64,000 nucleotides of DNA from Sequoia sempervirens (lineage: Eukaryota; Streptophyta; Pinopsida; Cupressales; Cupressaceae), in the NCBI GenBank assembly GCA_007258455.2, contig VDFB02000001.1:10171755-10235754 (forward strand). The letters are read 5' to 3'. The translations under genes were made by a program, and so were the position numbers. Shown one piece after another: positions 1-11,110 of this stretch. The stretch's first letter is position 1. Each line of letters opens with the position of its first letter. The notes beneath the pieces were generated by a model. That model was not told the origin of the DNA. It was given only the letters and a program-made list of their open reading frames with translations, and did not search any database.

Positions 1-809
1 TTCATATCTCAGTCCAAATATGTGAGAGAGCTACTGAAGAAATTTGGGATGGAAGATTTAAAGCTTGTTGGTACTCCCATGGTGACCAGATGTAAGCTAA
101 CACAGAATGATGGTTCTCCCAAAGAAAATCAAACTAGATACAGGTCAATGATCAGTGGATTACTTTATTTAACTCAGACTAGACCAGATATTATGAATGT
201 TGGATGTATCATTGCTAGATTTTAGGTTGATCCAAAAGAATCACATGTAACTATTGTTAAGAGGATCTTCAGATATTTGAAAGGAATAGTTAACTTTGGA
301 CTTTGGTATCCAAAGGATGATGATCTTACTTTGAGTGCATATACTAATGTGGATTGGGTTGGTGATGTAGATGACAAAAAAATACTAGTGGTGGTGCTTT
401 CTTCCTAGGGAAGAAGTTGGTGTCCTGTTTGAGCAAAAAGAAAAATTCCATTTCTCTATCTATTGGTGAAGCATAATATATTGCTGCTACAAACAATTGT
501 ACTCAAGTAATATGGATGAAACAAATTTTGAAAGATATCAGGGTGATACATGAAGAGCCTATTTCCATATACTGTGACAATTCAAGTGCAATAAATATTT
601 CAAAGAATTTGGTACTACACTCTAAGACTAAGCATATATCAATCAAGTTTCATTTCTTGAGAGAGAAAGTGAATGAGAAAGAAGTTAGATTGGAGTATGT
701 GCCTACTAAAGAACAGATTGTAGACATCTTTACTAAGTCGTTGCTGAAGGATACTTTTGAGTATCTTAGAGGAATGCTAGGGGTAGTTACCCCTCTTGAT
801 GAGAACTAA
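1..809 (+). pseudogene. Copia pol C-terminus: end of reverse transcriptase and RNase H, broken
   Basis: The reading starts inside the copia reverse transcriptase with SQSKYVRELLKKFG and reaches the conserved LLYLTQTRPDI block before a TAG at 223-225. Degraded sequence follows, and then a separate frame at 516-809 gives the RNase H end with IYCDNSSAINIS, KHISIKFHF and the copia tail motif with IFTKSL. In active elements RNase H removes the RNA strand during cDNA synthesis in the virus-like particle. The frames are split by stops and by a frameshift around 380-515, so the gene is dead. The equivalent piece in the second family member is at 52743-53409. Confidence 0.88.
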
Positions 810-1100
810 GAAGATGCATTTAATTGCATCAATCCGTGAGCTACATTGCTATATTCTGATCCAGATTGATGTTTTTGTTGTTGCTACTCAGGGGGAGTAG
901 CCAGATGTGCAAATATGTGGTTCAGAGCGTGTATATGGAAAAGACATGGTTACCTTTGCCATTGATGTCAAAGGGGGAGAAGTGCAATGTGAAAAGTCCT
1001 TTTAAGAATTGAAGAGAAGTTGAGGAGAAGAGTCAGAACCAAAGGGAAAGCAAGTGTGTTGGGTTGATGGTATTTTTCACATCATGTGTTTCCATCAATG

Positions 1101-1114
1101 CCAAAGGGGGATAT
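1101..1114 (+). other. Polypurine tract of copia A
   Basis: CCAAAGGGGGATAT lies directly before the TGTTGG start of the 3' LTR. This is where plus-strand DNA synthesis of a retroelement is primed. The same tract in reverse complement follows the LTR of the sister element at 52421-52435. Confidence 0.7.
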
Positions 1115-2359
1115 TGTTGGATGTTGTGGATGTGTTGCTAATATGTGGTTGTCATTGATGTCAACACTATTAGGAGTTGGTGTATTAGAGGTTGTATATG
1201 TTGAGGATATTGAGAAAATTGTAAAAGAAAGTGTTCTAGGTTCCTAGTGGAATTGTACAGGTCATGAAGGCATCTTGTTCTTTACATTGAAGTTCAGTTG
1301 TTGTGGACTAAAGGGTTTTCTACTGAGTGTATCTAGATCATCTACCAAAAGTTTCAGAGGTCCACGTATAGATTTGATCATGTTGTGGTATGACAGTGTT
1401 TCTGTGGTCTCTGTCAGTGTTCCTGAGTGAAGTTTGTGTGATTCTAGAAATCTCAGTTGCTGCGGATGTTTCTCTATTGTTTCTTGGTGTTCTTAGATGT
1501 TTCTAGATTTTTATCTATCTTTGCAGTACATCCACATTGATCAGTGTGCTTGTGGTCAGAATTTTTTCCTGTGTATGTTCAATTTTTCTTGTTCTTGGCT
1601 GACATGTTGGTGGTAGCATGTTGTGGATCATTGAGGTGAAATTAATTAAAGTATTTTTGTGTTGGAATTGTTTATTTGGGTCCCCACTATGTTATGGCCA
1701 ACCATGGTGGATTCACATTTAATTTTTTTTTTGCAAATTTGGGTCAACATTGAAAATATGTTTTATTTACTTGGCCGACTAAGTTATTGATGAAATCTCA
1801 TGTAGCGGATATATAAGAGTGATTGTTTCATCGGTGTAGTGTGTAGGAAAAGTGTTGAGTGTTCTCTTATGTGTGTATGTGTGAATATCATTTGATTATA
1901 GAGAAAAGTGTGAAGAAGGTTGAGCGAAGTGTGAAGTAGTTTGTGAAGGAGTTTTTTGTACTGAATTGGAACTGTAACCAAGCTTGTGGAGAAGCTATTC
2001 TCTCAATTCATACCCTCCATATTTTAATCCTATTATGTATTCTTGGGAAGTGAGCCCCTTCTGCAATTGAGCAGTGAGCTCTAGGCAGTGTGCCTAAATG
2101 CATGTGCATTCCCCTTATTGATTTCATTATACTTTTAATAGGGTATAATCTTGTGGACTAACATCCACCACAATTTTTCCCCTAACATGGTTTCCACGTA
2201 AAAAAAATTGGTGTTCTCTTTCTCTCTAATGTGTTAATTGCTTATGGTTAATTGTTGATTCATCAGATCTGATATTAAGTTAAGTAAAGTTTGAAAAGTT
2301 TATTATTCTGAGACAACTGATTCACCCCCCCTCAATTGTTTGTCCTTATTTTTCCAACA
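1115..2359 (+). repeat. 3' LTR of copia A (1,245 bp)
   Basis: The repeat begins TGTTGGATG and ends TTCCAACA, so it has the TG...CA ends and short inverted repeat of an LTR. It matches the reverse complement of both LTRs of the element at 51182-58190 over most of its length. Its length is close to theirs (1,239 and 1,247 bp). Confidence 0.9.
1810..1817 (+). promoter_or_regulatory. TATA box of copia A LTR promoter
   Basis: TATATAAG lies in the LTR downstream of GCGGA. The same GCGGATATATAAGAG context is present on the minus strand in both LTRs of the sister element (about 51720-51730 and 57488-57496). Conservation between copies fits an LTR core promoter; the transcription start is inferred only. 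Confidence 0.55.
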
Positions 2360-4232
2360 CCCAAAGGGAGCTCCACAATGGAAAAAAACCTACCTTTAGA
2401 ATTTCTTAACACTCCTCCACAACCAACAGGTACCAAATTACCTTTAGCAACACCATCAAAATCAAATTTCACCCATCCAACTGGAGGAGCCTTCCAAACA
2501 ACATCATCTCTAGAAGCTTTACCTTTAGTCAGAGGGAGAGAGAATAACATAATAGCTTCCAATTTTGTGCAATAGAAATGTCACCCAACTTAAGTGCCAT
2601 CCTTGGGCCATTATGAAAAGAAGCTCTAGAAATAAAATTCTCCTTGATAGCAACACAAAATTTAAAAGCCACAGAGATAGAAGGAATAGTTGAACTCCTA
2701 AAAATCCTATTGTTATGTTCCAACCAAATACCCCATGCAATGTGAGGCAGAGAGAGAGCCCAAAGGAAGAGCAAAGCAGGATTAGAAGAAGGTCCCACCC
2801 ATTGAAACCACACTTCCCTAATCGAAGAAGGAAACTCCTAGTTGAGATTCCAAAGAGAAAGAACATGAGCCCACACATCTCTAACATATCTGCATCCAAT
2901 CAAGAGATGAAAGGAATCCTCAAATTCCTCTTGACATAGAAAGCATCTGTTAGGCATCATAAAACCTCTCTTAACAAGAATATTAGTAGTTAAAACCTTA
3001 TTCTAGCCAAAAAGCCAAAAAAATTATTCACCTTAGGAATCAATTTAGGGAACCAAAGGGAGGACCAAAAAGGGGCAAGGCCAACAAGAGAAACTTGAAG
3101 ACCAGAGGCCGAAGATATAAAAAAATTACCATTGGAAGAAGGCATCTACACAATCTTATCAACAGTGGCATAAGAAGGAATATGAATTGAGGAAAGAGCA
3201 TCAAAGAGACCCTCCAACCCCGGTTCCACCTCATGCAACCTTTTCCACTACACCCTATCCATATAGTCAACAACAAATCTACCAAACCTTCAAATACAAA
3301 CATCCATAAGAGGAAGGGACCAAGGCTCATCTTTGAGCGGCCTATTACCAAACCAGTAATCATCCCAAAACAAAATTTTCCTAACATTTCCCAATTGCCA
3401 AAACATACCTTTAGAAAAAATCTTGCGAGCCTTAACCATACAGTTCTAGAGAGCAGATCTAGATAGAGGAGAAAATCCAGAAGACAATAGATCCCTTATA
3501 TGGTCCACAACGAAGGTATTTTCTCTTGGAAATTCTAGCCCACTCCCTATTAGTAGAAATTAGGTTCCACCTTTGCTTACCAAGAAGAGCCAAATTGGAT
3601 TCTCTTATTTTACGAATGCTAGGACCACCCACCTTTTTAGGCCTACAAACATCATCCCAAGAGACTAGACAAATTCTTTTTCTGTCTTCAACCCTTGACC
3701 AAAGGAATTTTTTTTTAATACCTTCCAACTTATCCATAAATTTCCATGGCATATAAAATAAGGTGAGAGTATAAACCAAAAGGTTCTGGAAAGTAGATTT
3801 GATAAGTTGCACTTTCCCAACTTGACTTAACAGCGCACCATTCTAGCTAGCCAATTTGGAGTTGAACTTATCAATCAAGCCCCGCCAAAATGACTTAGGA
3901 ACCACATTAGAACATAGGGGGAGGCCCAAATAGGACATAGGAATCTCACCAATCTGACATTGAAAAATCCTCACAATTTTAATCTACCTGTGCTCAATAT
4001 TATTAAAGAAGAAAATAATACTTTTAGGTAAACTAATCTTCTACCCTGAGGCAGCCTCATATCTCTAAAAAATAAGTTTAATAGATTTGTCTTCCTTAAT
4101 AGACGACTCCCCAAGCATAAGAGTATCATCAACAAAAGGTTGATGGGAGCAAATGAGGTTCCAAGATGAAGGAGACAAACCAGACATCTGACCTGAATTG
4201 ATAGAAAGAGCTAGTGTTGCTAGCATGGAGAG
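2360..4232 (-). pseudogene. L1-type LINE fragment: RT C-terminus, zf-RVT and RNase H, degraded
   Basis: Read on the minus strand from 4232 to 2360, this gives the end of a non-LTR reverse transcriptase. It includes HQPFVDDTLMLGE (the FADD catalytic block with A changed to V) at about 4130. The thumb segment with VGGPSIRKIRESNLALLGKQ lies at 3459-3812. A zinc-binding zf-RVT region with CFLCQEEFEDSFHLLIGC is at about 2900-2960, and an RNase H start with WVKFDFDGVAKGN at about 2380-2480. Frames shift often. The RNase H domain is cut off at 2360 by the copia LTR, and the upstream RT is cut at 4232 by another LTR element. The zf-RVT plus RNase H order is typical of plant L1 elements. Confidence 0.85.
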
Positions 4233-4677
4233 TGTGAGATTTGGCTGAAGAGCTAGCCTAGGATGCATATTAATGAAGAAAAAAAAGCTAAAAAACATAA
4301 AATGAGAAAGAATGAATTTGTGTCTATTCAATGAGAATACAATGTATACAATAACAAAATGAGTATACATGATGTTACAAAATACCTTGCTTATATAGGA
4401 AAGGTGAGAAATAGGATTAGATAAGATCATGACAAGTGTCTTAATCCTATGTCATGAGACAACTATTATTAAATGACCTAAACACAAGAAGTAAATGAAA
4501 AAAGATAATTTAAGATCTAATGACAAGTAAGACTTCTAGAAATATTCCTAGGACCCAAGTAAACTAAACATGTGAACTTTTGTGAAAAATAACTAACTAG
4601 AAACATATTATGTAATATTCCTTATTCACACTACAAAGAGGGAAACTAGATTGGTAAAGTCCTTGGTCACACCAACA
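4233..4677 (-). repeat. 3' LTR of the LARD-like element
   Basis: It starts TGTGAGATTTGG and ends ACCAACA on the plus strand. It aligns along its full length to 7271-7714 with many substitutions and small indels. CCCCCACTTAAGAG just outside (4678-4691) is the reverse complement of the purine tract. Confidence 0.8.
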
Positions 4678-5627
4678 CCCCCACTTAAGAGTAACTTAGG
4701 AAGAAGTAGACAAATGCAAGAATGTAGATATGGGTCTTGATTATTAGGCCTAATGAGGTACACCCATGTACAAAATAAATCTCTCACAAGTAAAGAAAAG
4801 GAAAAAACCTAGTGGGACAAAAATTCTCCCCAAAAGAGAAATACAAAAAAATCTCTAGAAGATAAGAAGGAAAAAATCCCACGTGAGGAAAAAAACCCCC
4901 CATAAGAGAGAATGAAGAGAGAAGTTCAGGTGAACCCCTTGAATGTACAATATCTTGCACTAATGGTGGATTCTTGACATGGAACACTGAAGATAGTATA
5001 AGATCATTGAACGAAATTCCTCCCCATAGGAAGAAATAAAGCCAATGATGCATGAAAGATATCTTCCCATTCTTGTAAGTAATATGAGGGAAGAAAGAAA
5101 TGTCTTTGGAATTTTCTTAAGTGTCACAATGCTAGGAGTCCTAATCTTAATTGAAGAAGGTGACCATGTAGAACAATATGAAAACTGATGTAGAGAATGG
5201 ACCATTATGATGACAATTCCTTTAAATGTTGCTTCAAAATGCTATATTATGAAAAAACACTGATATAAAGAATAGGGTACCATTTTAGAAGATGTCAACA
5301 TGAATGGTGACTAACTTGAAACTATCAACTCATGAGTATCTACATAATGTGTCACTATGGAAGCATATGGTTGTGGAAAAGGAACAAGAGGATCTAAATT
5401 TACCATCAAAACATTTTGAGAATCTATGATGCAACTTCTTATGAGATGTCATTAGAGAGGAAATGAATGTCCTCAATACTGTCATCAACATCCTATATGT
5501 GGGATTCAACAAAAAAATAATGTATGTCTTGTAAGCAATCATACCAATGATCAATAAGAGATAAAGAATCCCATGTAGTGTCCACACAACAAGTTTGAGC
5601 ATGAACAATGGTAGAGTTTACTTGTGA

Positions 5628-6258
5628 TCATAGTGAAGAGCCCTTAACCTCTTGATGTTGAATCAAACATGTAGGAGGAGAAGCCTCTATAGGAGTCACC
5701 AAATTTGAAGAATCAATTTTTGTCTCTAAAAGAGAAGGAGAAGATTCAATAGCCATTTTATGTTCAATACTTTCTAAAAAAATTATCACTTCTAATGTAT
5801 GTTCAACATATGGAATGTTATCACAATCATCAAAGGGAATTGAACAATCAAAGAGAGGATAATTTGGGAATGGAGGATCAACTACATATCCATACATCCC
5901 AAATTTTAATCCAAGTAGAAGAGGAGTATCAATATATTATAGGATAGTCATTGTGTTGGTGTCTTCACTAAGACACATTATTCCAAGTCTTGAGATATGA
6001 CTCTCTAGTCTCCAAATCATTTTATGGTTTAGGTACCTTTTCATAGAAGTAGAAAAGGTTAATCCATTTGAAACGTCTCATCATACCATCTTTCCAAGCC
6101 TTACAATTCTCATTTTTCAAATAATTAATTGAAGGATGATCTAATATACCCATAGTATTCTCCTCAAAGTAGACTATTACAACAAAAAAATGTAGAACTA
6201 TAGACACACCCCCAAAATCACTCAATGATAAAACCCTCCATAAGAAAATATGATTCAC
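5628..6258 (-). other. Unidentified coding-like interior of the LARD-like element
   Basis: Two minus-strand open stretches lie here, 6022-6258 and 5628-5897. The first ends with AWKDGMMRRFKWINLFYFYEK and the second begins MYGYVVDPPFPNYPLFD. I do not recognise either as gag or pol. They are separated by stops and have no clear start context. They could be remains of a lineage-specific internal ORF or chance ORFs in AT-rich DNA. Confidence 0.3.
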
Positions 6259-7255
6259 ACTTTATACTTAGTGCATTTAGATTTTCCACTTTCAAGAAAA
6301 AGTTAAGTGGTGCTGATCTCAATGCATTACAAATCCTTAAAATGAGCTTATTCTACTAGTACAATTTTGGTACAATACCAAATACATAAATAGAAGCACT
6401 ATGTAGTGAAAGAAAAATCATGCAATTTCAAAAAAAGAATCACCTTGATCTGAGATTGTATATGAAATTTATGAACTTTTGAAGTTCCCAAAATGAGAGC
6501 AATGTGTGAGAATCTAAAAATTCTAAAACATTCACGCATCAAAATATAAAAAGAAGACTATAACAATGTGCAGAGCACAAAAAGTTAGCCTAAATAAATA
6601 AATAAAATTTCTTTCAAAAATGAGGTTGCAAGGCCAAGTTATGGTCATTTGAAGTTGGACTAAGAAAGCAAAAATGTTGATAGAGAGGATGGAAAATTGG
6701 AGTGACCTGTTAACGATCATTTACCCATAAAATTTAACACACTCGCTAATGATGGTCATTTGACCATCAAATTTAAGACATTCCCTGATAACAGTTTTTG
6801 GTCATCAAATTTAAGATAAGTCGCGTGAAAATAAATAATCACCAAAAAGATTGTCACAAAAAAATGAAGTATTATATATGAAAATAGGAGTTTTTAGTCC
6901 TTCTGAGTGCAATCTGGAAAGGTTGGATTTGACCCAAAATGCTTTGAAATGATGAATCCTTGACTTGGAAATGAACCTCCCTCTTCAAATCCCATTAGAT
7001 TCGACCTCTAATGTCCAACTGAGAAGAAATAAAAGGAAAATACAACTATCTCAGCTACTCTGGACTAAATGGTGTGCTCTGAATGTCTCTAGGAAGCTTC
7101 AAAAACCTACAATTGAAAATCCAAAATATGAATCCCCTAAAATTAATTCTTTAGATCATCCAAAGATGCAAGAGGAGAGCATACTCAAGTTATTTGAAAA
7201 ATAACAGCTCTACACTCCCAAATTCCTAAAAAATATTGCTAACCCACAATTCAAA

Positions 7256-7270
7256 CTTGCTCTAATACCA
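7256..7270 (-). other. tRNA-iMet-type primer binding site of the LARD-like element
   Basis: The minus strand reads TGGTATTAGAGCAAG directly inside the upper LTR. This resembles the TGGTATCAGAGC primer site usual in plant copia elements. It fixes the element as minus-strand. Confidence 0.75.
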
Positions 7271-7714
7271 TGTAAGATTTGGCTGAAGAGCTAACCTAGG
7301 ATTCAAATGAATGAAGGAAATCAAAGCTAGAAATTAAAAAATGAGATAGAATGAATTGTGTTCTATTCAATGAGAATGCAAAGCGTACAATGAAGAAAAT
7401 GAAATATCTGATGTTACAAAATACCTAACTTATATATGCAAGGTGAGAGATGGGATTAGACAAGATTATGACAAGTGTCTTAATCCTATGACATGAGACA
7501 ACTATTATTAATTGACCTAGCACACAAGAAGTAAATGAAAAAAGATAAGACAATATCTAATTACAACTAAGACTTCTAGGAAGATTCATAGGACCTACAT
7601 AAACTTAACATGTGAAGTGTGAAAAGGGCCTAACTAGAAACAAGTTAGAGAGTGTGCATTGTTCACACTACAAAGAGGGAAGCCAGATACGTAAATTCCC
7701 TATTTATTACCAAA
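7271..7714 (-). repeat. 5' LTR of the LARD-like element
   Basis: It starts TGTAAGATTTGG and runs to ACCAAAA, aligning with 4233-4677. The last 25 bp are more diverged than the rest. Confidence 0.78.
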
Positions 7715-9013
7715 AAATATATTCTTTGAGGTGTAAACGGAGGAAGTAGATAAGATGTTTGAAGGACTTGATGTCTAAATTACATGTCCAATGATAATGA
7801 AAGCTAAGAATATGATGTGGAGGGTTGCAAGAATATTTGAGGAGGATATTGAATCAATTCAATTCTATATGAATATTCCATGAATGATCAAAAAGAGATC
7901 TCCTTGAGGTAAAAATACTTATGGAAGACAAGGCAAGTGATGTAATGCAATGGTTATATGGGGTGATAATGTAAACTATTTGAAGAGGTGCACAATAAGA
8001 AAACCAACATCAAAAGGTGAATATGATGACTTTACCTATAGGAGACAAGTGGTTTTATAAAGGAACAAAGAGAGTGGTAATATACATCGGTGGGAAAACT
8101 AAGGAGAAGTAATCCTCATAGAAGAGATGCCTAAAAAATGGGAGGTATTGGATGATTATCATTTCTAAAGATTTTTTTGTGAAAGGAGCATTATTGAGAA
8201 AATAAAAATAAGAGAAATAGTGAGGAACTACATTGTATATTGTTGGTTAATAGTGGCATGATTGATCAAGGATATGAGGATTTTTCTTGATTGAATTCAA
8301 TTAAAAGGAGAAGAATGAATAACATGGTGAATGGGTTCATCAAATAGTGTGACATGGTTAAGTGGTGGCATTGTTTTTGTGCCCACTAGGGTTCAATTCT
8401 CTATTGGACTATTGTGATCATAGGAATTATGTCTTCATTGATCCAATGTTCTCATAGGCTTGACCCGTAGTCCCATATTTGTGGCCTCTCTAGTTCATAG
8501 CTCCAAGATAAAAAAGGCGCTTACAAAGCAAAAAAAATGAATAACATGGTGAATACAATATGAAGTAGAAGTTAGATGTCTTGGTCATAGAATTTAATTA
8601 TTTATAAGAGATGAGGGGAAACTACAATTAGAAAAAATAGGACAAGGATATCTCTTTACTAGAGATGATACAAGAAAAAATATGGCCTTATCAGTTTTAG
8701 TTGAGAGAAGAGAGGGTTTTGAACATACTTAACACTGATCAAGTATTGGTAATGGTTGATCTAGATGATATGGCATGGATTTTCCTTGAAAATGTTAGGT
8801 TGGAGGGCTAGAGAAGTGTATAAAGTTATTCACTTGAGAGGGAGATTGTCATGAGAGATGATAAGTATGAGATCTTGATAAGATTATAATAACGTTTAAT
8901 TGGTAGAGTGTATTAGAAAATTATTTCGAGTTCAGTGAGATACTAAAAGAGTACTTGGTAAAGATTTAATTTGGGGCCATATTGGATTAAGTAGAAGAAA
9001 AATGGTAATAACC
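7715..9013. other. Unclassified degraded sequence, continues at 15408
   Basis: There is no credible gene here. Short plus-strand coding-like runs occur but none matches a family I recognise. The stretch is continuous with 15408-16330 once the gypsy-like element is removed. It holds the SINE at 8333-8535. It is probably an old retroelement remnant. Confidence 0.4.
8333..8535 (+). mobile_element. tRNA-derived SINE, 203 bp, with 19-bp target duplication
   Basis: The insert is flanked by exact copies of AATGAATAACATGGTGAAT (8314-8332 and 8536-8554). Near its 5' end is an A-box-like TGGTTAAGTGGT (8355-8366), and 24 bp further is a B-box-like GGTTCAATTC (8390-8399). This is the layout of an RNA polymerase III promoter from a tRNA. 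The 3' end is A-rich (GCAAAAAA). SINEs of this kind are copied by LINE machinery, and several LINEs are present in the window. The body downstream of the B box is not one I can assign to a named family. Confidence 0.78.
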
Positions 9014-10311
9014 TATATAGGAGCGAATTTGCACCCCTTATGCAAATTCCCCTTTTACACATCCTCACCTTAGAAAACCAAATCCGAAGGCGAAATTCCA
9101 CATTAGCAAGCTTCCTTTCTTCCACTTGGAATTTTTCCTTTGTGTCGGTAGAAGAATATTTGTCGGGGATGCACACATGGCACGTAGATGTCCGTGTGGC
9201 GCACTTACATCCTTGACAAATTCCCGTGTTTGAAGTTGGCATAGGTGTTACACTTTCGATTGGAGTTGATTTGTAATTTCCCTCTTCGACCAACCAACCC
9301 CGAAAATGGAAGATTCTTCTCTCTTCTCCTTCAAATTCATCCATTCTTCATCTAACTCATCTCCTTTTGTAATCTCTAAGCATTCAATCCATCCTTCTTT
9401 CACATTCTGAAGCACTTCCAATATTTTCAACACTCCATTACAACAACAATACTCTGTCAACTCTGCAAAGAAAGTGTGAATCAAGCTATTTCAACGTGGG
9501 ATTAAGGTTTTGTGAGACCTCCTTCATTGCAGTCAAGGTTGTGGTGATTGTTCAATCCTACTTTCTCCTCCATTGGCTAGTGAGCTCTTGGTGGAGGTGG
9601 TAACATTTCACTCCTCTCCTTTGTGATTTGGTTGAATAGCTCTTTAGCATTTTGTAGTGTTATTTACATAACTTCTTTCTTTACTTCTTTATCATATATT
9701 TCCATCTTGTTGCTATATGGCTATCCGTGGAGGTGGAAACACCAAAATGGGGGTCTAACTAAGGCAGACCCCTATACAGCCCCAATAATTTTCCCCTTCC
9801 TTCTTGTGTGCAAGTGAAAGAGCATGTGGAGCTAGTTGGTGAACGTGCATATTTGTGAGATTATCTTTATTACCTTGGCCTTTATCTACCTCCTTTATCA
9901 TCTTCGTTTATATCCATCTTACCTTATTATTCTCTTTTTTCCCATCGAAATCAACCAACTAGGATAATTAGTTAGTTTTTGAGTAGTTCATACTATGTTC
10001 ACTATTTTTTGACTCTACAAATGCCAGCATGGTGCCCAAGAGATTCTAGCACACCACGTTGATGTCCCAAAACTGTGTTGCCATCCTTGGATAGAGAGTT
10101 GTCTGAGGCACAATACCAACCCTGAAAACCATCTTGCCTAGCTCAGAATAAAGTTTGGATATGTAGGGTGATTAAGGCACATTATAGTCCTCATCATTCT
10201 CGATCCCTATTCCTAAAACATCCCTTTAAAGTGAGGTAAGTTAGGGAAACCCTTCGCTCTTGGATCTCCATGGCCTAGGGCCTTGATGTGGTTGGTTCCC
10301 CCTCTCTTACA
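9014..10311 (+). repeat. 5' LTR of the gypsy-like element
   Basis: It starts TATATAGGAGCGAATTTG and ends CTCTCTTACA. It aligns throughout with 14113-15407. TTTTTGGTGAACCTGACGTG directly follows (10312-10331) and is the candidate primer site, though I cannot name the tRNA with confidence. Confidence 0.88.
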
Positions 10312-10547
10312 TTTTTGGTGAACCTGACGTGAACCATTTTGGTTCTGTTTTGTGATACTAAAAGTTCCTTTCCTTGTATTCTAGGAGTGTTGTAGGTGTG
10401 AGTATTGTGAGGCCTTCACCTTATAACCCAACCTACAACCCCTAGTAGGCATAGTTGGAAGGTTTTGAAAGTGTTGCACAACAAAACCTTACTTTGGTCA
10501 TTGTCTTATCTTGCAACCTTTGGGGGGCTTTGTGAGAGTGTTGTTTA

Positions 10548-11110
10548 GTGCATGAGATGGCCTCTTTCCTACATCAACATGTCCCCTCTATGTATCCTAT
10601 GAGCAGTGGTATTGGTATAACCTTCACTTCACAGGATCTGCCAATGGGCTTTAATAGAAAACCATCTCCTCTCTACATCCTTGCGCAAATCAACAGAAAC
10701 ACCGTGGTAGGTGTTCTCATTGATCTGATGTCTCAAGTATATATCATAACTGAGGAGATCATGCTAATCAAATTTCTACATAAAAATAGGTACGATGCAC
10801 CTATGAGCACCATTCACATGCATGACAGACTTTCTGTACCTCCTTTGGGTAGTATTGTCTAGTCAGTTTTGGTTGGACCCAAATCTATGAATCTTTTATT
10901 CGATATATTCCTAGGGTCTAAACTCTTTAGAGTGAAGATGGGTATCCACTAGTTAGTAGCTATGAATGCAGTTCCTTTGGTTGTACATAAATTTTTTAAA
11001 TTCATTCATGAGGGTTACGTACATGTGATCCATGACACTGGCTATAGACCACTAGTTGAGCATGGTAGTTACTCCTTAGATTACTCTTAGCTTGCACCCG
11101 TTGGTCCTCT
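10548..11110 (+). pseudogene. Gypsy-type retropepsin (aspartic protease) remnant
   Basis: The frame opens with ITFTSQDLPMGFNRKPSPLY, which resembles the start of the retropepsin domain in plant Ty3/gypsy Gag-Pro proteins. It continues with VLIDLMSQVYIIT where active proteases have a D-S/T-G triad. The flap region and the later GAVP..LHQKLKFIH-like block (AVPLVVHKFFKFIHEG) follow after in-frame stops at about 10860 and 10950. The protease would cut the Gag-Pol precursor. The catalytic triad is lost and the frame has stops, so it is inactive. Confidence 0.7.

Larger units (their letters stand above)
1..2359 (+). mobile_element. Ty1/copia element A, 3' part (5' end outside window)
   Basis: The stretch holds the last part of a copia pol gene, a non-coding 3' region, a purine tract and a complete 3' LTR ending in CCAACA at 2359. 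The LTR and the protein closely resemble those of the minus-strand element at 51182-58190, so both belong to one family. The LTR abuts a minus-strand LINE at 2360, which shows that the copia inserted into the LINE. The matching target duplication and the 5' LTR lie before base 1. The pol frames carry several stops, so this copy cannot make a full polyprotein. Confidence 0.9.
4233..7714 (-). mobile_element. Non-autonomous LTR retroelement (LARD-like), 3.5 kb
   Basis: Two direct repeats of about 445 bp (4233-4677 and 7271-7714) bound a 2.6-kb interior. On the minus strand the upper repeat is followed by a TGGTATTAGAGCAAG primer site, and a GTGGGGG purine tract precedes the lower repeat, which fixes the orientation. 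The repeats begin TGT(G/A)AGATTTGGCTGAAGAG. No gag, integrase or reverse transcriptase is recognisable inside, and the interior is too short for a copia polyprotein. A matching 5-bp target duplication is not visible, so the copy is old or one flank is rearranged. Confidence 0.8.

Noticed and set aside
2336..2939. Plus-strand ORFs over the first LINE
   Set aside because: They are antisense shadows of the minus-strand RNase H and zf-RVT frames, which have recognisable motifs.
8355..8399. A functional tRNA gene at the A/B boxes
   Set aside because: No acceptor stem or anticodon arm can be formed; the exact flanking duplication shows a SINE insertion instead.
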